Positions 53,503 through 61,092 of a stretch of 64,000 nt of DNA are shown here, piece by piece. Position 1 is the stretch's first letter. Each line of letters starts with the position of its first letter. The stretch is from positions 5,359,001 to 5,423,000 of the forward strand of contig NZ_CP067396.1 of NCBI RefSeq assembly GCF_023617245.1, given 5' to 3'. The stretch comes from Lysobacter enzymogenes. Lineage in GTDB: Bacteria > Pseudomonadota > Gammaproteobacteria > Xanthomonadales > Xanthomonadaceae. The notes below the pieces were generated by a model. The model saw only the letters and a program-made list of their open reading frames with translations, made no database searches and was not told where the DNA came from. Made by a program: the position numbers and the translations under genes.

Positions 53503-54033
53503 TCAGAATTCCTTGGTGCAGACCAGAATCGATTTCTTGCCATCCTGCGGATCGGCCAGCAGCTCCGGCACGATGCCATCGCGCGACTTTTTCGACGCCT
53601 TGAACTGCGAGCCCAACGTCCGGCTCAGGGTCTTGCGCGCCGTCGCAAGGTCCGCGTCGAAGTACAGGGCGAACACCGGGAAGGTGGTGTTCGGAATGGC
53701 CAACTTGGCGACCGGCAGGCCGTGGAAGCGCTCCTTCAGGCAGTACGTCGTCAGCTTGTCCGTGGTCTCGCACGGAGCCAGCCGCTGATCGGCGAAATAC
53801 GGGCTGGCGGGCTGGCCGGTTTCCAGGTCGATATACAGGCCGGGAAGTTCGCAACGCGGAAACCCCGCGACCGCCTGCTCGAAGCTCATCGGCGTTTTCG
53901 CTTGCGTGGTTTGGCTCGCGGCCGGGCTCGCGACCGACGCGGGCGCGGGCGCAACGACCGGCGGCTCCGCGCGGGAGCAACCGCACGCCGCCAACGCGGC
54001 GACCGCCATGAACGACTTCAACGAAAGCCTCAT
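53503..54033 (-). CDS. Small lipoprotein, candidate immunity to the M23 effector
   Basis: 176 residues. Lipoprotein signal LKSFMAVAALAACGC, a Pro/Ala/Ser linker, then a compact domain with paired cysteines (FPRCELPGLYIDLETG, APCETTDKLTTYCLKERFH) and a C-terminal SILVCTKEF. No family recognised. GGGAGAGG precedes the ATG at 54033; the longer frame is rejected. It stands between vgrG3 and the M23 effector on the same strand, ending 13 bases before the effector ATG. Candidate immunity or adaptor by context. Confidence 0.62.
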   Translation of the reverse strand: MRLSLKSFMAVAALAACGCSRAEPPVVAPAPASVASPAASQTTQAKTPMSFEQAVAGFPRCELPGLYIDLETGQPASPYFADQRLAPCETTDKLTTYCLKERFHGLPVAKLAIPNTTFPVFALYFDADLATARKTLSRTLGSQFKASKKSRDGIVPELLADPQDGKKSILVCTKEF

Positions 54034-54360
54034 CCACCCTCTCCCTGCTTGGATCCGTTGCTGCTGGTTTCTTCTTTCGCCCGACGCGGCCCGCCGCGCG
54101 GGCATGCGATCGTCGGACGCTCCGCTTGGGTCTTCCGGGAACCGGCCGCCCGCCACGTCCGCATCCACGGCGGCTGCCGCCGCAGGCCGGGGCGCACGGG
54201 CGTCGGCGGAACGCTGCGACGAATCGCCCGACTCAGATGCGTCCGGTCGTGTCGCGCCGCCATCGCGGTTGCAGCGATCAGTCTGCACCGCGCTTCGCAC
54301 CGGCGAACGAGACCGTCGAAGCAGTGCGCTGCGTTCGCCACGATCCGGACGGCACGCCGC
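54034..54360. other. Gap between vgrG3 and the lipoprotein gene, no gene seen
   Basis: About 330 GC-rich bases on the minus strand between vgrG3 and the lipoprotein/effector genes. No gene, terminator or promoter boxes were identified. Confidence 0.35.
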
Positions 54361-57204
54361 TTATCCCGAGAACCCGACCAAACGCTTGCCCTTGAGTTCC
54401 GATTTGGCCCATTGCGGTAGTTCGCTCTTGAGGTCCGCCGGCCCCACGAACGACTTCTTCGCCGCATGCACCGTGATCGTCCCGGGGCAATTGATCACGA
54501 TGTCGCCGCCTTCGATGGTCAGGCTGGCGCCGCCGGCGGTGGCCAGGTGCACGGTCTTGCCGGCGGCCAGCTCGACTTCGGCGTTGGCCGAGACGATCTT
54601 GAGCTGGTCGCGCGATTGCAGTTCGAAGCGGTCGTGCTGGGCTTCGAACTCCAGCTTGCCGGTGGCGGCGACCAGGCTCAGCGCGGGGTCGTTGCCGGCG
54701 CTGGCGCCTTCGACCGCGTTGGCCAGCCAGCCGATCGCCTGGCCGGTGTGGATGCGCAGGTCCTTGGCGATCGCGGCGTTGGTCGAGCCGCCGCTGGCCA
54801 GGGTCAGGGTTTCGCCGGAGGCCCATTGCAGGCTCTGGCCGGCGATGTAGCCGATCCCGGCCGGCGCGGCCAGGCCGAGCAGGGCGTCGCCGCTGTGCGG
54901 GACCTTGCCCTCGCCGGCATCGGATTTACGCTGCGGCGCCTGGCTCAGCGCGTCGTCGAAGGCTGCGCCGGCGACCGTGGTCTTGGCGCTGGTCAGCAGC
55001 GCGCGCAGCGGCGGCTGGTCGCCGATCAGGCCCGATTGGTCCGCCTTGATCACGCCCTCGTGAGCGGCCAGCTTCACCGTCTGGTGGGTGCCGGCGACCT
55101 TGGACAGGACTTCGCCGAGTTGGCTGGCCTGCTTGAGCAGCGCGGTCGCCGCGATGGTTTCGCCGGCCGGCTTCTCGCCGTTGATGTCGTAGGCGCTGAT
55201 CCACAGGCCGGCCTGCGCGCGCACCGCGCCCCATTGGTCGGTGCGCAGCTCGAAGCCCTCGCCGCGGAAGCTGCCGCGGTAGTTGTCGGCCTGGTGGATC
55301 AGGTGGCCGAGGTTGAGCTGGGTCGCGGCCTGGGTGGTCGCCAGTTGCAGGCGCAGTTGCCGGTCGCTGTCGTCGAACACCAGGCGGTTGTGGCCGCCGC
55401 CGCCGAATTCCTTGGACTTGATGCCGACCAGCGCCGCCGCGTTGCGGTGGCCGGCGGCGTCCTGGCTCATGCCGTGCCAGGCCGGCGCGTGGCCGCCGAC
55501 GCGGTTGGCCTGGGCGCTGGGGCCGTGGTCGCTGGCTTGGGCGTAGGCGGCGCCGTCGGCGTCCTGGGTGCCCGCGCCCGGGGTGGCCAGCACGCCGGCG
55601 TCGCCCTGGCCGTTGTAGAGCGCGCCGACGATCAGCGGCCGGTCGATGTCGCCGTCGAGGAACGCCACCAGCACTTCCTGGCCGATCCGCGGCAGGAACT
55701 GGGTGCCCACGCCGGGGCCGGCGTAGCGCTGGGCCACGCGCAGCCAGCAGCTGTGGTTGGACTCGGCGTCGCCGCCGGCCTGCTGGAAGTGGAACTTGAC
55801 CCGTAACCGCCCCAACGCATCGCAATGCAGTTCGTGCGTGCCCTGCGCCTGGGTCGCGCCGTCCGGGCCGACCACGATCGCGGTCTGGTAGCCCGGCGCG
55901 GTCGGGCGCGGGTTCAGGCGCGCGCCGGTGCCGTCGTGCAGCACCGGCCGCCAGGCCTGGTCGCGCGGGACGGCGACGAAGCTGTTGGCGTAGCCGACGC
56001 TTTCGGCGCGCGCCAGCACCGCATCCCAAGCCGCGTCGGACGCGCCCGGCAAGCCGCGCAGCGGCACCTGCGGGGCGGCGCCGAAGCGCGCGCTGACGGC
56101 CTCGCCGATGCTCTTGGGCAGGTTGTTGACGCCGGCGTGCTGCACCGCCACCAGCAGCGCCTCGGCGGGCGCGTCGGCCTCGGCCTGCGGCGCGCCGGTG
56201 AGCGCGAACCAGGTGCCGCTGCGGAAGGTGCGCACGGTGCCGCGGCCCAGCCACAGCGTGCGTTCGGACGCCCGCGCCTGCGCCAGCAGGCCGGCGTAGC
56301 GCTCGGCTTCGGTGCGGTCGGCGAAGGCGTACAGGCCGACCGGATCGTAGACCTCCAGCCGCGCCGCCGACTCGCCGCCCGCGCCCAGCGGCACGTTCGC
56401 GAGTTGGGTCTGCAGGCCCTTGTAGTCGCCGCTGAGCACGGTCAGTTCGGTCGAGGCGATGCGCCGCACCGCGCCGAAGCTCTGCACGGTGTCGCTGTCC
56501 TCGGTGGTGTCGCTGCGGTGGAAGCGGGTCGCGCCGTAGGCGGCGTCGCTGGCTTCCTGCGGGCTCTGCCCGCTCTGCGCGAACAGCACCATGCGATGGC
56601 CGCCGGGCGCGTCCTGCGCCTCTTCGATGCGCCAGCCCAGGCCTTCCTCGGCCAGCAGGCGGTCGACGAAGGCGGCGTCGGTCTCGCGGTATTGCACGCA
56701 GTAGCTGCGCGCGCGCGCGGCGGCCAGGAACGGGCCGGCTTCATCGCTCCACTGCCAGGCCGCCAGCGGCGCATACGCGGCGAACACCGCCTCGACGATT
56801 TGGGCGACCGTCTTGTCCTGGTACACGCGGCTGTGCCGGCCCTGGCTCAGCAGCCAGGTCCACGGCACCAGGCACAAACGATAGCGCGCCAGGCCGCCTT
56901 CGCTGCCCAGGCACTGCGCTTCGCGGACCAAGCCCGAGCGCAGCGCGCGGCCGCCGTCGGCCAGCCGGGTGGCGAGCGTCGCGCGACGCCCGAGAAACGC
57001 TTCAAGGGATCGGTGCGCATCGACCGACAACACGTCGATCCACCATTCGAAACCGCCCGACAAGGCCTCCCAGCCCTGCCAGCGTTCCACCGCCCAGTCT
57101 TCGCCGATGCCCTGGTCTTGCGGCAAGTCCAGCGTGTACAAGCGCTGCGCGCCGATGAAGCGGGACAGGCCCGCCAGAATCTGTTGCATTCCTTCGCTGC
57201 TCAC
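54361..57204 (-). CDS. vgrG: T6SS spike protein VgrG (copy 3)
   Basis: 947 residues with the gp27-like base (RLYTLDLPQDQGIGEDWAVERW and VQYRETDAAFVDRLLAEEGLGWRIEE), OB domain (LGRLRVKFHFQQAGGD, LPRIGQEVLVAFLDGDIDRPLI) and DUF2345. The tail (SFVGPADLKSELPQWAKSEL...VGFSG) resembles that of VgrG1. The start is a GTG at 57204 because AAGGAGG lies 7 bases upstream; the ATG five codons later has no spaced site. It leads a leftward unit with the M23 and lysozyme-like effectors and is divergent from tssA. Confidence 0.95.
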   Translation of the reverse strand: MSSEGMQQILAGLSRFIGAQRLYTLDLPQDQGIGEDWAVERWQGWEALSGGFEWWIDVLSVDAHRSLEAFLGRRATLATRLADGGRALRSGLVREAQCLGSEGGLARYRLCLVPWTWLLSQGRHSRVYQDKTVAQIVEAVFAAYAPLAAWQWSDEAGPFLAAARARSYCVQYRETDAAFVDRLLAEEGLGWRIEEAQDAPGGHRMVLFAQSGQSPQEASDAAYGATRFHRSDTTEDSDTVQSFGAVRRIASTELTVLSGDYKGLQTQLANVPLGAGGESAARLEVYDPVGLYAFADRTEAERYAGLLAQARASERTLWLGRGTVRTFRSGTWFALTGAPQAEADAPAEALLVAVQHAGVNNLPKSIGEAVSARFGAAPQVPLRGLPGASDAAWDAVLARAESVGYANSFVAVPRDQAWRPVLHDGTGARLNPRPTAPGYQTAIVVGPDGATQAQGTHELHCDALGRLRVKFHFQQAGGDAESNHSCWLRVAQRYAGPGVGTQFLPRIGQEVLVAFLDGDIDRPLIVGALYNGQGDAGVLATPGAGTQDADGAAYAQASDHGPSAQANRVGGHAPAWHGMSQDAAGHRNAAALVGIKSKEFGGGGHNRLVFDDSDRQLRLQLATTQAATQLNLGHLIHQADNYRGSFRGEGFELRTDQWGAVRAQAGLWISAYDINGEKPAGETIAATALLKQASQLGEVLSKVAGTHQTVKLAAHEGVIKADQSGLIGDQPPLRALLTSAKTTVAGAAFDDALSQAPQRKSDAGEGKVPHSGDALLGLAAPAGIGYIAGQSLQWASGETLTLASGGSTNAAIAKDLRIHTGQAIGWLANAVEGASAGNDPALSLVAATGKLEFEAQHDRFELQSRDQLKIVSANAEVELAAGKTVHLATAGGASLTIEGGDIVINCPGTITVHAAKKSFVGPADLKSELPQWAKSELKGKRLVGFSG

Positions 57205-57493
57205 GCCCGTTCCTCCTTGCGCGCGCACGTCCCGTGACGATCCGTGCCAGCCTCGCAGGCCGCCTCCATGGCGGCCTTTTCCGCAGGGTCCAGTGTATCC
57301 AAACCCGGGCGGCGGTGAAGTCCCGCGGGGCGGCCCGGCGCGTCGCACGAAAACGCTGGAATCGCGACCGGCTGCGGTATTGCGCCCCGTTAAGCTTCGT
57401 CGCGACGGCATCGCGGCGGCCGACACCCCGCCACAGCGACCGAAGTGGCATTCTGTAGGCCACAACGCCCTTTCCCGCACTCAATGGACTGCC

Positions 57494-58549
57494 ATGCAGG
57501 ATCTGGAACAGCTGCTCGCGCCTATCTCCGATGAGGCGCCCTCCGGCGCCGACCTCTCGTTCTCGGTCGACTACGACGCCATCCAGGAAGCCCGTCGCGC
57601 CGACGACCCCTCGCTGGAACAGGGCGAGTGGATCACCGACCTCAAGGTCGCCGACTGGCAAACGGTGGCGACGCGCTCCAACGAATTGCTGAAGACCCGC
57701 AGCAAGGACTTGCGCCTGGCGTCGTGGTGGACCGAAAGCCAGACCCAGATCCACGGCTTCGCCGGCCTCGCCCAGGGCTACCGGCTCACCGCCGCGCTGT
57801 GCGAGCGCTTCTGGGACGACATCCATCCGCAAGCCGAGGACGGCGACCAGGAACAGCGCATCGGCAACCTGGTGTGGCTGCTGGAGCATTCAACCAAGTG
57901 GTCGCGGCGCCTGCCGCTGATCCAGTCGGCGCAAGAGCGCTTCAGCATCGCCGACATCGAACTGGCGCATGCGCGCCGCAACGCCGAGCACAATCCCGGC
58001 CCGAGCGTCGAGCAGATCGACACGGCGCGGCGCGCCACGCCGCGCGAGTACTACCAGAAGCTGATCGAAGCCGTGCCGGATTGCCGCGAGGCGCTGCGCG
58101 AGCTCGAACTGGTCATCGATGCGCGGCTGGGCCACGAAGGGCCCAGCTTCGCCCAGGCGCGCGACCAGCTCGACCATCTGGTCGAGACCACCCGCCGCTT
58201 CGCCCGCGACGCCGGCGTACTGGTCGACGGCGTCGCCGCCGATCCGGGCGCGCCGGGCGAGATCCTCGACAGCGCCCTGGCGGCCGACGATTCCGCGCCG
58301 GCCGCGCGCCCGGCGCCATCGGCCCCGGGCGTTATCGATTCGCGCCGCGAAGCGATCGCGCAACTTCGCCGCGTCGCCGAGTTCTTCCGCCGCACCGAGC
58401 CGCACAGCCCGGTCGCCTACCTCGCCGACAAGGCCGCGCGCTGGGGCGAGATGCCGCTGCACGTGTGGCTCAAGCGGGTGATCAAGGACGAGAGCACGTT
58501 GAGTCAGATCGAGGAGTTGCTCGACAGCAACGACCGTCAGGACGATTGA
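57494..58549 (+). CDS. tssA: T6SS cap/assembly protein TssA
   Basis: 351 residues. N-terminal ImpA domain with the family pattern PISDEAPSGADLSFSVDYDAI, then ADWQTVATRSNELLKTRSKD and LRLASWWTESQTQIHGFAGL. The C-terminal part (RVAEFFRRTEPHSPVAYLAD, WGEMPLHVWLKRVIKDE) is of the short TssA type. It coordinates baseplate and sheath assembly. The ATG at 57494 begins the conserved region. Divergent from vgrG3, convergent with the Imm8-like gene. Confidence 0.94.
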   Translation: MQDLEQLLAPISDEAPSGADLSFSVDYDAIQEARRADDPSLEQGEWITDLKVADWQTVATRSNELLKTRSKDLRLASWWTESQTQIHGFAGLAQGYRLTAALCERFWDDIHPQAEDGDQEQRIGNLVWLLEHSTKWSRRLPLIQSAQERFSIADIELAHARRNAEHNPGPSVEQIDTARRATPREYYQKLIEAVPDCREALRELELVIDARLGHEGPSFAQARDQLDHLVETTRRFARDAGVLVDGVAADPGAPGEILDSALAADDSAPAARPAPSAPGVIDSRREAIAQLRRVAEFFRRTEPHSPVAYLADKAARWGEMPLHVWLKRVIKDESTLSQIEELLDSNDRQDD

Positions 58550-58565
58550 GGCGTAGCGGATTCGC

Positions 58566-58599
58566 GCGCGAACGCCGGCTGCCGCGGCGGCGTTCGCGC
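58566..58599. repeat. Inverted repeat between convergent tssA and Imm8-like genes
   Basis: GCGCGAACGCCG / CGGCGTTCGCGC, 12 perfect pairs with a 10-base loop. Placed between two convergent stop codons, so a bidirectional terminator is the likely role, though no T-run follows. Confidence 0.55.
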
Positions 58600-58639
58600 C
58601 ATGCGCGGCGAGAAGCTGCGCAGGGGCGGCCACGGGACG

Positions 58640-59044
58640 TCAGCGCCGATAGGCGACGCCCTCATATTCCCAGAAGAAGGCCTCGCGCAGGCAAGCCAGC
58701 GATGCCTCCCAGCTCTCGCGCTGGCAATCCTGGACCTGCTGGTCGATCCGTTCGCGGACCGCGCTCCAGCGGTAGGGGTCGATCACCAGCAAGGCCTTGC
58801 GCCCCATGCCGGGCGTTCGCGCCTGGTTGTTGCGGAACGCCTGCAGCGCCCTGCCCCGATGATGCTTCGCAAGCCCTTGCGGCGTGGCGATCATCAAACC
58901 GAACACATGCGCGCCCGACCGGTCGGCCTCGCCGATCTCCATCTCGAGCGGGTAGTACACCTCGTCCACGGACGCGGGGACCCAGCCGGGCAGATCGTCG
59001 ACGTCCGGGGAGTAGCAGCTGCGAATCTTCAGTACGATTGTCAT
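58640..59044 (-). CDS. Imm8-like immunity protein (orphan)
   Basis: 134 residues, cytoplasmic. It has the Imm8 layout: IRSCYSPDVDDLPGWVP near the start, EMEIGEADRSGAHVFGLMIA, TPQGLAKHH, LLVIDPYRWSAVRERIDQQV, and a C-terminal SWEASLACLREAFFWEYEGV. Imm8 proteins protect against diverse polymorphic toxins, so the partner cannot be told from the family. The ATG at 59044 begins the conserved part; the longer frame adds unrelated sequence. No toxin gene adjoins it within the T6SS locus. Confidence 0.72.
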   Translation of the reverse strand: MTIVLKIRSCYSPDVDDLPGWVPASVDEVYYPLEMEIGEADRSGAHVFGLMIATPQGLAKHHRGRALQAFRNNQARTPGMGRKALLVIDPYRWSAVRERIDQQVQDCQRESWEASLACLREAFFWEYEGVAYRR

Positions 59045-59223
59045 GAGCCTCGGTGGCGCGGCGAGCCGGTGCGCGCCGCTCTGCGAACGCGTCGCGTGCG
59101 GCGGGCCGCTGGCGAGCCGAACGATCATAGCGGCGCGCCGCCGCGAATTCGCCGCCCCCGCCGAAGCAAGGCCTCGCAGCGGCCCTGGACGCGACGACCG
59201 CCGACTGCGCCGCCGCCGAAGCC

Positions 59224-59246
59224 GCGATCGCGATCGCGATCGCGAT
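59224..59246. repeat. Short GCGATC tandem repeat
   Basis: Nearly four perfect copies of GCGATC just past the stop codon side of the OmpA-like gene (9 bases from its stop). It creates overlapping GCGATCGC palindromes. Probably a slippage product; it may also form a hairpin. Confidence 0.7.
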
Positions 59247-59254
59247 ACGACGGC

Positions 59255-60103
59255 TTACAACACCTTGAACGCGATCCGCCGATTGCGCGCGCGCCCCTCG
59301 GCCGTGGCGTTGTCGGCGACCGGCTGATCGGGGCCGGCGCCCTGCACGCCGAGCAGCGCGCCGTTGACGCCGTGCGCCTGCAGGTAGCGCTTGACCGAAT
59401 CGGCGCGCGCCAGGCTCAGCGCGAGGTTGGATTCGCGGCGGCCGGCGGCATCGGTGTGGCCGACGATGAGCACGCGCTTGTTGCCGATGCGCTTCATCGC
59501 CGCGGCCATCTCGTCGAGGATCAGCTCGCCCTTGGGCGTCAGCGTCGCGCTGCCGCTCTCGAATTCGACGATGCGGTTGGCCAGCACGTTGTCGAGCAGG
59601 CTCTGCTGGGCGCCGCCGGCGACGCGCAGCAGGCGGCCGTCGACCGAATAGGTCGGGTTGTTGATCCGCGTCGACAGGCCGCTGACGATCTGCTGCCGCT
59701 GCAGTTCGTTGGCGACGTTGCCGCTGACCCGCACCGCGTTGCCGTTGACTTCCAGCTTGCCGTCGCTGACCTGCTGCAGGTCCGGGCCCAGCATGTTGAC
59801 CACGTTCTGGCGCCAGTTCGGCGGAGTGACGATGCCCGAGCTGACTTCGATCCGGTCGATCACCCGCTCGTTGCCGTACAGCTCGCGCAGCTTGGCCAGC
59901 ACCGCCTGCTTGCTGCTTTCGTCGGGCACCTTGCCCGAGGCGATCACCGGCTTGGCGGCCGCGGCGGCGGAGGCCGGCGCAGGCGCGGCGGCGGGCGCGG
60001 CGTCCTGCGCGGACGCGGCGCAGGCCAGCGACGCCAGCGCCGCGGCCAGCACGATCGCCGGCAGCGCACGCGCCGGGGACGGGAAAAAGGTTCTACCGCG
60101 CAT
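59255..60103 (-). CDS. T6SS-associated OmpA-family peptidoglycan-binding protein
   Basis: 282 residues. Signal sequence (ALPAIVLAAALASLACAASA), an Ala/Pro linker, a BON-like region (VIDRIEVSSGIVTPPNWRQN, VSGNVANELQRQQIVSGLS), and a C-terminal OmpA domain (VEFESGSATLTPKGELILDE, VLIVGHTDAAGRRESNLALS, GPDQPVADNATAEGRARNRR). The Asp and Arg that hold diaminopimelate in OmpA domains are present (HTDAAG; NRRIAF). TssL here lacks such a domain, so this protein may anchor the membrane complex to the wall. It begins 2 bases past the tagF stop codon. Confidence 0.88.
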   Translation of the reverse strand: MRGRTFFPSPARALPAIVLAAALASLACAASAQDAAPAAAPAPASAAAAAKPVIASGKVPDESSKQAVLAKLRELYGNERVIDRIEVSSGIVTPPNWRQNVVNMLGPDLQQVSDGKLEVNGNAVRVSGNVANELQRQQIVSGLSTRINNPTYSVDGRLLRVAGGAQQSLLDNVLANRIVEFESGSATLTPKGELILDEMAAAMKRIGNKRVLIVGHTDAAGRRESNLALSLARADSVKRYLQAHGVNGALLGVQGAGPDQPVADNATAEGRARNRRIAFKVL

Positions 60104-60105
60104 GC

Positions 60106-61092
60106 TCACGCTCCGAGAAAGGTTTCGCCGAAGGCCTTGCGGGCCACGCGCAGCGAGAGATCGTCGCGTCCGATGTAGCTGACCAGCTTGTTGAGGGCGT
60201 AGTCGCCGGCGACGTGGTTGTCCACCCATTCGGCATCGTCGACGCGGATGATCTGTTCGCCGCCGACGTGCGGGTCCAGCACCGCCTGCAGAGTGCGCCC
60301 GTCGGCGCCGTTGAAGCCGATCACCAGGCGCGGCGCGGCCGTCTCCTGGATCATCACCGCCAGTTCGAAATCGGCGCGGCTGAGGAAGCCGCTGACCAGG
60401 TCGAGCCAGAACGCGGCGACCATCGGCCGGTACAGCGCATCGCGCGGCAGCGGCAACGACAGCGCCTTGTCGATCTGCGAAGCCGCGCCGGTCAGCACCG
60501 GCTGCAGCAGCAGGCCCAGCGCCGGCAACACCCAGCGCAGTTGCACGTGGGCATGGCCGGACTGGTGCAGCAGCGATTGCAGCGCGCCGACGTCCTGCAT
60601 GTCGAGGAAATCGGCGAACGGCGCATCGTAGACGCCGGGGTCGGTGGTCACCGCGACCTTGTTCTCCGACAGTTCGCGCAGGCTGTCGGCGGCGTCCTCC
60701 GCGCGCACGGCCTGGCCGCACAGCCGGGCCAGGCCGCCCCAGACCCGCGCCAGCACCAGCGGGCTGCGGCCGATGAAGGCCAGCGGCTGGCTGATGTCGA
60801 GGTAAGTCGCCGACAGGAACGGAAAGCGCCGTTCGGTGGCGTCGCGGCTGGGCAGGAAGTGGCCGCCGATCGCCAGCCGGCTGCGCGAGCCGAGGAAGGC
60901 GAAATGCATCGGCGGCGCGGTGTCGTAGAGCTGTTTCCAGCCCGGGTCCTGCGCCAGCAGTTCGACCCCGGAGCCGGCCCAGCGGTCCAGCAACACCATC
61001 AGCTGGTGGCTTTCGGCGGTGCGCACGAAGTCGCCGCGCGAGGGCAGCTTGCCGAAGTAACTCATCGACGCCATCGTTTCGGCCGCGGCCAT
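60106..61092 (-). CDS. tagF: T6SS accessory/regulatory protein TagF
   Basis: 328 residues. N-terminal TagF domain opening MSYFGKLPSRGDFVRTAESH, then WKQLYDTAPPMHFAFLGSRS, and RRFPFLSATYLDI. A C-terminal region (DDAEWVDNHVAGDYALNKLV) follows. In Pseudomonas TagF represses the T6SS post-translationally. Here no phosphatase/kinase (PppA/PpkA) is in the window. The start codon shares one base with the tssM stop codon (TGATG). Confidence 0.92.
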   Translation of the reverse strand: MAAAETMASMSYFGKLPSRGDFVRTAESHQLMVLLDRWAGSGVELLAQDPGWKQLYDTAPPMHFAFLGSRSRLAIGGHFLPSRDATERRFPFLSATYLDISQPLAFIGRSPLVLARVWGGLARLCGQAVRAEDAADSLRELSENKVAVTTDPGVYDAPFADFLDMQDVGALQSLLHQSGHAHVQLRWVLPALGLLLQPVLTGAASQIDKALSLPLPRDALYRPMVAAFWLDLVSGFLSRADFELAVMIQETAAPRLVIGFNGADGRTLQAVLDPHVGGEQIIRVDDAEWVDNHVAGDYALNKLVSYIGRDDLSLRVARKAFGETFLGA

